From an uncultured Alcanivoracaceae bacterium (GTDB taxonomy: Bacteria > Pseudomonadota > Gammaproteobacteria > Pseudomonadales > Alcanivoracaceae), in contig CALEAR010000110.1 of NCBI GenBank assembly GCA_937943665.1, positions 1 through 13,978 of the forward strand: DNA of 13,978 nt, read 5' to 3'. The first letter of the stretch is position 1. Each line of letters begins with the position of its first letter. The notes under the pieces were generated by a model. It searched no databases. It saw nothing but the letters and a program-made list of their open reading frames with translations, and was not told where the DNA came from. This document shows positions 1-5,403 of the stretch, piece after piece. The translations under genes were made by a program, and so were the position numbers.

Positions 1-2123
1 TACCGTTGGAGCACCTAAAGAAGCTGCTCAACTACATGCACTATCGCCCCGATGGCAATGCCAGCTCACCGGGCTCCTATCACCAACAAGGCAACACTGT
101 GGTGTTGCACACCCGCGGCTTTAGCGATAGCGATGGCGGTGAGCCCGCACAACGTATTCGCCTACGCATTCAAAACGACCAAGTGGCAGAGCTCACCGGC
201 CTTGATCGCAAAGTGGCCGTGGCCCGCCTTGAACCCCTCCATGTGGGAAGCATCCACCCTGGGCACGGGCAGGATAGAGTGCTTGTTCGCTTAGAGCAAA
301 CCCCGCCACTCCTCACCCAAATGCTCATTGCTGTGGAAGACAGACAATTTTACCAACACCATGGCATTTCCTTACGGGGCTTAACCCGTGCCATGGCGGC
401 CAACCTCAAAAGCCGCAGCTTCAGCCAAGGGGGCAGCACCATTACACAGCAGTTGGTGAAAAACTTCTGGCTCACGCCAGATCGCAATTTATCGCGCAAG
501 CTCCTTGAAATGCCCATGGCCGTTTTATTAGAAAGGCACTACGAGAAGGATCAGATTCTCGAAACTTATCTCAACGAAGTCTACCTCGGCCAAGATGGCA
601 GCCGCGCCATTCACGGCATGGGTTTGGCGGCGCAATTTTACTTCGGCCAACCGTTAGAAGAACTGGCTCCACACCACCTCGCTCTGCTAGTGGGTATGTT
701 AAAGGGGCCAGGCCTATATAACCCCCACCGTTTTCCAGAGCGTGCCCTCGCCCGTCGTAACGTGGTAATTGATGTGGCAGAAAAGGCCGGTGTGCTCAGT
801 GAAGAAGTGGCACAACAAGCCCGCGAAGCCGATTTGGAAGTGGTGGCCAAAGGCGATAGCACCTTGTACGCCTTCCCCGATTTTGTGGATTTGGTGCGCC
901 GCCAACTGGCACGGGATTACCCCGCTGATGTGCTTTCCGGCGAGGGGCTCGTGATTCACTCCACCTTGGATGTGCTTGCCCAGCTGGCCGCTGAAGACGC
1001 TGTGGCCACGGTACTCACGCAGCGTGATCCAAAGGGCGAACAAAAACTTGAAGCAAGTGTTGTGCTCACCTCCCCCGAACAGGGCGATGTGTTGGCCATT
1101 GTGGGCAGCCGCAACCCACGCTATGTGGGCTTTAACCGTGCCCTAGATGCCAAGCGCCCCATTGGCTCACTCATCAAACCCTTTGTGCTGCTCACAGCTC
1201 TCGCACAGCCTGAAAAGTATCACTTGGCCTCTTTGGTACAAGATGAGCCTATTACGGTTTCGCTGCCCAATGGCAAAACATGGTCCCCTAATAACGTGGA
1301 TAAAAAATCCCTTGGCCCCATTACTCTTACTCAAATGCTGGCACAATCACGCAACCAAGCCACGGTACATTTAGGCATGGAGCTTGGCCCAGAGGCCGTC
1401 ATTGCCACCTTGCATGATCTTGGCATGCGTGAAAAAGTGGGCGGCAACCCGAGCTTATTATTGGGCAGCTTAGATTTAACCCCCTTTATGGTAGCGGCCC
1501 TGTACCAACCCTTGGCCACAGGAGGGTTCCAAACGGCGCTACGCAGCATCACAGATGTGTTCGATCATCAAGGCAAACCCATTGCCCGTTACCCTGTTCA
1601 ACCCCAAGCGGTGATGGATCCTGACACCATCTTTTTAGTGCAGTGGGCCATGGAAAAAGTCATCACAGAAGGCACGGGCCGAGGCGCACTGCCCCGCCTA
1701 CCTTCCCACCTCCGTGTGGCGGGCAAAACAGGTACCTCTGGCCAGTACCGTGATGCTTGGTTTGCAGGCTTTAGTGAAAACCACCTGGCAGTGGTATGGG
1801 TGGGCCGTGATGACAACCAATCCGCCAATGTCACTGGCTCCAATGTGGCTTTACCCATATGGGCAGATTTAATGGCCGCTTTACCACAACGCTCCCTACG
1901 GGAAGCCTTCCCCAATACGGTGGAAACCCTCTGGTGGGATGATGAGCAGCAAAATCTGTATGATACGGCATGCAAATCTGCGCAACCCATTCCGGTGCTT
2001 CCTGCCTCTATGGAGCATATCAATCCAAGCTCATGCCGCTTGTTTGATCGCAAACCAGAGGCCTCCGATCAACCTAAAAAACGAGGAATTCGCGCGTGGT
2101 TCAAGAATCGCTTCGGCAAATAA
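1..2123 (+). CDS. mrcB: Penicillin-binding protein 1b, bifunctional peptidoglycan synthase (5' truncated by window edge)
   Basis: Class A PBP that polymerises lipid II (GT51 glycosyltransferase) and cross-links peptides (transpeptidase) on the periplasmic face of the inner membrane. The reading frame is open to the window edge, so the TTG at 6 is probably internal. Compared with E. coli PBP1b, roughly 120 residues are missing: the cytoplasmic tail, the membrane helix and part of the UB2H domain. Counting from the TTG, residues 1-60 are the UB2H remainder. The GT51 motifs follow, EDRQFYQHHG at 111-120 (likely catalytic E111) and GGSTITQQLVKN at 142-153. The transpeptidase motifs are S388-L-I-K391 (SxxK), S448-R-N450 (SxN) and K574-T-G-T (KTG), all intact. 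The end has a basic, amphipathic tail (RAWFKNRFGK) resembling the E. coli PBP1b C terminus. The last 28 bases overlap the lipoprotein gene lpoP. Confidence 0.96.
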   Translation, partial: PLEHLKKLLNYMHYRPDGNASSPGSYHQQGNTVVLHTRGFSDSDGGEPAQRIRLRIQNDQVAELTGLDRKVAVARLEPLHVGSIHPGHGQDRVLVRLEQTPPLLTQMLIAVEDRQFYQHHGISLRGLTRAMAANLKSRSFSQGGSTITQQLVKNFWLTPDRNLSRKLLEMPMAVLLERHYEKDQILETYLNEVYLGQDGSRAIHGMGLAAQFYFGQPLEELAPHHLALLVGMLKGPGLYNPHRFPERALARRNVVIDVAEKAGVLSEEVAQQAREADLEVVAKGDSTLYAFPDFVDLVRRQLARDYPADVLSGEGLVIHSTLDVLAQLAAEDAVATVLTQRDPKGEQKLEASVVLTSPEQGDVLAIVGSRNPRYVGFNRALDAKRPIGSLIKPFVLLTALAQPEKYHLASLVQDEPITVSLPNGKTWSPNNVDKKSLGPITLTQMLAQSRNQATVHLGMELGPEAVIATLHDLGMREKVGGNPSLLLGSLDLTPFMVAALYQPLATGGFQTALRSITDVFDHQGKPIARYPVQPQAVMDPDTIFLVQWAMEKVITEGTGRGALPRLPSHLRVAGKTGTSGQYRDAWFAGFSENHLAVVWVGRDDNQSANVTGSNVALPIWADLMAALPQRSLREAFPNTVETLWWDDEQQNLYDTACKSAQPIPVLPASMEHINPSSCRLFDRKPEASDQPKKRGIRAWFKNRFGK

Positions 2124-2566
2124 ACTTACTGCTCATGGCTCTGATCAGCTTGGTGCTTGTGGGGTGTGCCACAGGCCCCACCCTAGGCACCGATACCGTG
2201 GATACGGTGGATGAGCCAGTGAAGCTTTCCAGTAGTTCTCCAGCTAATTCTTTACTTCAGCAAGCGCAACAAGCGCGCCAACAGGGCCAATACGCCGCTG
2301 CAGGCCGCTTGCTAGAACGGGCAATTTCTGTATCACGAAGTGCTGAATCTGCGGTGTTATACCGCGAATTCGGCGAGCTGCGCCTTGAAGAAGGGCAAGC
2401 CCGCAATGCAGAAGGCATGTTCATGCGCGCCCTACGTGATGCCCCCGCTAACCGCCGTTGGCAGGCAGAAATCTGGCAGCTCATTGAGCAAGCGCGCCAA
2501 CAGCAGGGCGATACCAAAGGCGCCCAAGCCGCACAGGAAAAGCGCCAACAACTCCAGCGCCTTTAA
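2096..2566 (+). CDS. lpoP: TPR lipoprotein, probable PBP1b activator LpoP
   Basis: A 156-residue lipoprotein. The GTG start at 2096 is chosen because GAGGA (2083-2087) lies 8 bases upstream. A later ATG at 2135 would give a very short signal peptide with no SD. Residues 1-23 form a signal peptide with R7, a hydrophobic stretch (10-22) and the lipobox L-V-G-C24, so C24 would be lipidated. Residue 25 is A, which does not signal inner-membrane retention, so outer-membrane anchoring is expected. Residues about 50-155 are Ala/Gln/Arg-rich helices with TPR-like pairs (Q-G-Q-Y-A-A-A-x-R-L-L-E-R-A and E-G-Q-A-R-N-A-E-x-M-F-x-R-A). In P. aeruginosa, LpoP is a TPR lipoprotein encoded with mrcB that stimulates PBP1b. 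The 28-base overlap with mrcB suggests the same partnership and translational coupling. The function is inferred from context and architecture. Confidence 0.82.
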   Translation: MVQESLRQINLLLMALISLVLVGCATGPTLGTDTVDTVDEPVKLSSSSPANSLLQQAQQARQQGQYAAAGRLLERAISVSRSAESAVLYREFGELRLEEGQARNAEGMFMRALRDAPANRRWQAEIWQLIEQARQQQGDTKGAQAAQEKRQQLQRL

Positions 2567-2572
2567 TTAAAG
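2561..2572. repeat. Palindrome joining two convergent stop codons
   Basis: CTTTAATTAAAG is a perfect 12-base palindrome. It contains the lpoP stop (TAA 2564-2566) and, on the other strand, the sfsA stop (complement of 2567-2569). The two genes therefore abut with no spacer, and no GC-rich terminator is visible at this convergent junction. Confidence 0.6.
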
Positions 2573-3280
2573 CACCACAGGAATTTCCTCTGCCAGTTGA
2601 ATTTCCTGTGGGCTAATGTGCGCCTTTAATGCCTTAATAACCACCCCTGCCTCATGGGCAGCACGCAGCAAACGGGCATATTCAGGATCAATATGCTCAG
2701 CGGGGCGTACCTCCTTCGCCCCCGTATGCTGAACACAATAAAGCAGCACCGCCTTGCCCCCTTGGCGCACCACCTCCGCCAAGGTTTCTAGATGCTTTTG
2801 CCCCCGTGTGGTTACCGCATCGGGGAAATACATAATGCCCGAATCCGCCTCCGTAGCAGCGGGTCCTAAGGTAACGTTTTTCACCTCAAGCAAATAGGTG
2901 GGATCCGTTTTTTCACCCAAGGCAAAATCAAAGCGGCTGTCTCCCCACGTCACTTCTCGATGCACCTCAAGCCCAGCGTAATCCTCCATCACCCCTTGAG
3001 TGAGCGCTTCCTCCACCAAAGCATTGGCCCTGTGGGTATTAATGCCCGCCCAGTGCCCATGGGCCACCTGCACCGCCTCCCAGGTATAGCGCAGCTTACG
3101 CTTAGGGTTATGGCTATCGGAATACAGCACAGCCGCCCCTTCAATGAGGCAGTTTTTCATGGAACCGGTATTGGGACAATGCAACGTCAGCTCCTCACCC
3201 TCCTCGGTGATAATATCCGCCATAAAACGTTTATAACGACGCACCAGCTGGCCTTTGGCCAAAGGTTCTGCGAACTTCAT
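2567..3280 (-). CDS. sfsA: SfsA family protein (DNA/RNA nuclease-like, sugar fermentation stimulation)
   Basis: A 237-residue cytoplasmic protein, full length for the SfsA family (about 230-240 residues). Visible family motifs are CPNTGSM (35-41), SRFDF (115-119), EVKNVTL (132-138) and FPDAVTTRGQKHLETL (152-167). D118 with E132-V-K134 matches the PD-(D/E)xK nuclease-like core described for this family. E. coli SfsA was named for an effect on maltose metabolism and binds DNA. Its physiological role remains vague, so only the family call is firm. Its ATG (3278-3280) overlaps the TGA stop of the upstream aminotransferase (ATGA), so it is the second gene of a coupled minus-strand pair. Confidence 0.95.
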   Translation of the reverse strand: MKFAEPLAKGQLVRRYKRFMADIITEEGEELTLHCPNTGSMKNCLIEGAAVLYSDSHNPKRKLRYTWEAVQVAHGHWAGINTHRANALVEEALTQGVMEDYAGLEVHREVTWGDSRFDFALGEKTDPTYLLEVKNVTLGPAATEADSGIMYFPDAVTTRGQKHLETLAEVVRQGGKAVLLYCVQHTGAKEVRPAEHIDPEYARLLRAAHEAGVVIKALKAHISPQEIQLAEEIPVVL

Positions 3281-4467
3281 AAGGTCTCCAAAAATTGTTG
3301 AATGCGTTCCACCGCCTCCTCCAAACGAGCTTGCGGCACCGTATAAGCAATACGAATAAAGTGATGTGGGTGATGAGCTGCACCAAAATCCACCCCTGGG
3401 GTAAGTGCCACCCCCGTGGCTTGCAACAGTTGCTCACAGAAAGCAAAGCTATCCTCGGTGGTGCTGCTAATATCGATATAAAGATAAAAAGCCCCTTCGG
3501 GTGCGCCTGTTACCTGCCACCCTAGTGTGGCCATTGCCTCTAGCAAATAAGCTCGGCGCGCCAGCAATGTATGGCGACGCTCCTCAAGCTCCTTTAGCAC
3601 GGGTTCTGAAAACGCGGCCAGGGCAGCATATTGGGACAGTGTGGGCGGCGCCAAGAAAAAGTTTTGTGCCATGCGCTCCACATCATCTAGCATGACCTCA
3701 GGCACCACCAACCAACCTAGGCGCCACCCTGTCATGCCAAAATACTTACTAAAGCTATTCACAATTATTACATGATCCGCAGCACTTAAGGCACTCCAGG
3801 GCTCGTTCACTGAAAGCCCTTGATAAATCTCATCCATAATCAAAAAGCCCCCTTGGGCCTCCACCCATTGAGCTATGGCGGCCACTGCTTGCGGATCTAA
3901 CAGCGCGCCCGTGGGGTTATCGGGCGAAGCCATTACTAACCCACGGGTATTAGGTTGCCAAGCGGCTTGCACATCCGCCAGGGTAATGGCCCATCCCTTA
4001 TCCTTTTTACGCAACAACGGTTGTGGTTCGGCGCTTACCAACTCCACAAAATGACGATTACAAGGGTAACCCGGGTCCGTTACCAACACGCCATCACCGG
4101 GCCCCACCAAGGCGGCCAAGGCTAACTGCAAGGCACCGGAGCCTCCAGGTGTAAGCACAATCCGTTGCCAAGGCACCGCCACATGCAAATGTGTTTTGTA
4201 ATATTGGGCAATGGCCTGGCGCAGGCTAGGCAATCCTAAGGCAGAGGTATAACGTGTTTGGCCAGCTGCCAATGCGGCCTGCCCTGCGGTGATTACCGCC
4301 TCTGGAGTGGGAAAATCAGGTTCCCCAATGCCTAAATGAATCACATCCACGCCTTGGGCGGCTAACTCTTCCGCTTGCCTCACTAGGCTCATCACATAAA
4401 AAGGGGCGATACGCTCACAGCGCGCCGCCCGAGGAAAGTCTTGCAGCAAAACTGGCTCCTTTCTCAT
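3277..4467 (-). CDS. PLP-dependent aminotransferase, class I/II
   Basis: A 396-residue fold-type I aminotransferase. Visible motifs are IGEPDFPTP (47-55), the PLP phosphate-binding stretch GGSGALQLAL (108-117), DPGYP (131-135), SPDNPTG (181-187, with N184 as ring contact), DEIYQGL (212-218, with D212 and Y215), the Schiff-base lysine in NSFSKYFGMTGWRLGW (K241, then R249) and the carboxylate-binding R372. Substrate specificity cannot be read from sequence. The gene matches the position of the aminotransferase between sfsA and dksA in Pseudomonas. The start is uncertain: ATG 4467 has only a close AGGTG, while an in-frame TTG at 4449 has AAGGAG six bases upstream. The TTG would remove six residues. 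The stop overlaps the sfsA start. Confidence 0.92.
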   Translation of the reverse strand: MRKEPVLLQDFPRAARCERIAPFYVMSLVRQAEELAAQGVDVIHLGIGEPDFPTPEAVITAGQAALAAGQTRYTSALGLPSLRQAIAQYYKTHLHVAVPWQRIVLTPGGSGALQLALAALVGPGDGVLVTDPGYPCNRHFVELVSAEPQPLLRKKDKGWAITLADVQAAWQPNTRGLVMASPDNPTGALLDPQAVAAIAQWVEAQGGFLIMDEIYQGLSVNEPWSALSAADHVIIVNSFSKYFGMTGWRLGWLVVPEVMLDDVERMAQNFFLAPPTLSQYAALAAFSEPVLKELEERRHTLLARRAYLLEAMATLGWQVTGAPEGAFYLYIDISSTTEDSFAFCEQLLQATGVALTPGVDFGAAHHPHHFIRIAYTVPQARLEEAVERIQQFLETL

Positions 4468-4504
4468 TCACACCTAATGCAAAATAATTTTTTCATTTTG
4501 CCTC

Positions 4505-4533
4505 TTTAAAAATCACTCCAATGCCACTATATA
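4505..4533 (+). promoter_or_regulatory. Possible sigma-70 promoter for dksA
   Basis: TTTAAA (4505-4510), a 17-base spacer and TATATA (4528-4533) lie in the AT-rich divergent gap 4468-4732. If used, the dksA transcript would start near 4540 and carry a leader of about 190 bases. The same AT-rich DNA must also hold the aminotransferase promoter on the other strand, for which no convincing hexamer pair was found. Confidence 0.3.
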
Positions 4534-4589
4534 AGCATCGCAGCATATTTCACTAAAATAGTGATTATGGCATCTAGCAGTTAATCGGT

Positions 4590-4630
4590 AATGTGTTAGC
4601 ATTGCAGTAACCAATGAAGCTAAACACATT
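4590..4630 (+). repeat. Long imperfect hairpin in the dksA upstream region
   Basis: AATGTGTTAGC (4590-4600) pairs with GCTAAACACATT (4619-4630), giving 11 pairs with one bulged A (4622). An inner ATTG/CAAT stem (4601-4604 with 4612-4615) closes a short loop. It lies between the candidate dksA promoter and the gene, so it may form in the leader RNA. Alternatively it could be a DNA operator. No known riboswitch is recognised. Confidence 0.5.
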
Positions 4631-4676
4631 GTTAAGCATTGGTATTTCGGTGTCATCATAACAACAAGGTATAAGC

Positions 4677-4702
4677 CCATCGCTTCGCAGTATGCGCGAT
4701 GG
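4677..4702 (+). repeat. Hairpin in the dksA leader
   Basis: CCATCGC (4677-4683) and GCGATGG (4696-4702) form a perfect 7-bp stem around a 12-base loop. It ends about 12 bases before the presumed Shine-Dalgarno (from 4715). No U-run follows, so it is not an intrinsic terminator. It could influence dksA translation or mRNA stability. Confidence 0.5.
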
Positions 4703-4732
4703 AACCGAATAAACTAAGAAGTGAACAGAGCC

Positions 4733-5170
4733 ATGACGACCTCAAAAGATAAAACCACACTCATTCACGGTATCCCTCCCTATCAGCCTCATGAGGGAGA
4801 GGAATACATGAGCGAGCAACAATATGAGCACTTCCGCCAAATTCTCTTGGCCTGGCGCCAAGAGCTTATGGAAGAAGCTGGGCGTACTGTGACTCATCTT
4901 CAGGACGAGGCCGCCAACCTGCCTGATCCTGCAGATAGAGCCACTCAGGAAGAGGAGTTTGCTTTAGAGTTAAGAACACGGGATCGTGAGCGCAAGCTGC
5001 TAAAGCGTATCGATTCCACCCTTGAGAAAATTGATTCTGGCGATTACGGATACTGCGATACCTGTGGTATCGAAATCGGCTTACGCCGCTTAGAAGCGCG
5101 ACCCACTGCTGAACTTTGCATTGATTGTAAAGAGTTGGCAGAAATCAAAGAGAAACAAATCGCAGGTTAA
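4733..5170 (+). CDS. dksA: RNA polymerase-binding transcription factor DksA
   Basis: DksA inserts its coiled coil into the RNA polymerase secondary channel and, with ppGpp, adjusts transcription during the stringent response. From ATG 4733 it has 145 residues, close to the E. coli length of 151. The coiled coil carries the tip motif DPADRATQEEEF (65-76), including both acidic residues (D65, D68) and A70 needed for function. The C-terminal zinc finger has all four cysteines (C108, C111, C129, C132), so this is the canonical zinc form. ATG 4733 is preferred over the in-frame GTG at 4721 because TAAGAAGTGA (from 4715) then serves as a well-spaced Shine-Dalgarno. The gene ends just before an intrinsic terminator. 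Confidence 0.97.
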   Translation: MTTSKDKTTLIHGIPPYQPHEGEEYMSEQQYEHFRQILLAWRQELMEEAGRTVTHLQDEAANLPDPADRATQEEEFALELRTRDRERKLLKRIDSTLEKIDSGDYGYCDTCGIEIGLRRLEARPTAELCIDCKELAEIKEKQIAG

Positions 5171-5175
5171 CCCAT

Positions 5176-5204
5176 AAAGCGCCATCACTTAGATGGCGCT
5201 TTTC
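5176..5204 (+). terminator. Rho-independent terminator after dksA
   Basis: AGCGCCATC (5178-5186) and GATGGCGCT (5192-5200) form a perfect 9-bp stem around a 5-base loop. Two flanking A-T pairs and a T run (5200-5203) complete it. It begins 6 bases after the dksA stop and ends only about 23 bases before the next gene. Confidence 0.9.
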
Positions 5205-5226
5205 TCTGCCAACATCGAGGGAGCTC

Positions 5227-5403
5227 ATGCATTTGGATCGTGTACTCACCTTTATCGTGCTGAGTGCGTTTTTTCTTTCCCCTGTATTAATGAGCTGGTG
5301 GGAAGAAGCCGAGCACCTGTGGTACCGCCCTTACCTCATTTGGCTTTTCATTATTATTTGCACAGCTTGGATCAGCCACCGAAGAGAGCATCATGACCTT
5401 TAG
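5227..5403 (+). CDS. cbrX: Small two-helix membrane protein, CbrX-like
   Basis: A 58-residue ORF, ATG 5227 to TAG 5401-5403, with GAGGGAG (5217-5223) just upstream. It has two hydrophobic segments, about residues 6-23 and 36-50. They are joined by an aromatic and acidic turn (S-W-W-E-E-A-E-H-L-W-Y-R-P), and the tail is charged (H-R-R-E-H-H-D-L). It overlaps cbrA by 11 bases in a different frame, which suggests translational coupling. Pseudomonas has a small membrane gene called cbrX in the same place. The name here rests on position, size and topology, and its molecular role is not evident from sequence. A different-frame ORF (5193-5396) starts inside the terminator and is not credible. Confidence 0.78.
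   Translation: MHLDRVLTFIVLSAFFLSPVLMSWWEEAEHLWYRPYLIWLFIIICTAWISHRREHHDL

Noticed and set aside
6..8. TTG at 6 as the true mrcB start
   Set aside because: It would remove the membrane anchor and half of the UB2H domain. The frame is open to the window edge, so the gene continues upstream.
714..1043. 109-residue minus-strand ORF inside mrcB
   Set aside because: It is the antisense shadow of the region between the GT51 and transpeptidase domains, with no independent start signal or family motif.
1598..2053. 151-residue minus-strand ORF inside mrcB
   Set aside because: It is antisense to an intact transpeptidase domain with all motifs, so it is a shadow frame.
5193..5396. 67-residue ORF overlapping cbrX
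   Set aside because: It starts inside the dksA terminator without an SD, and its composition is unlike a membrane or soluble family protein. The 5227 frame has an SD and clear helices.
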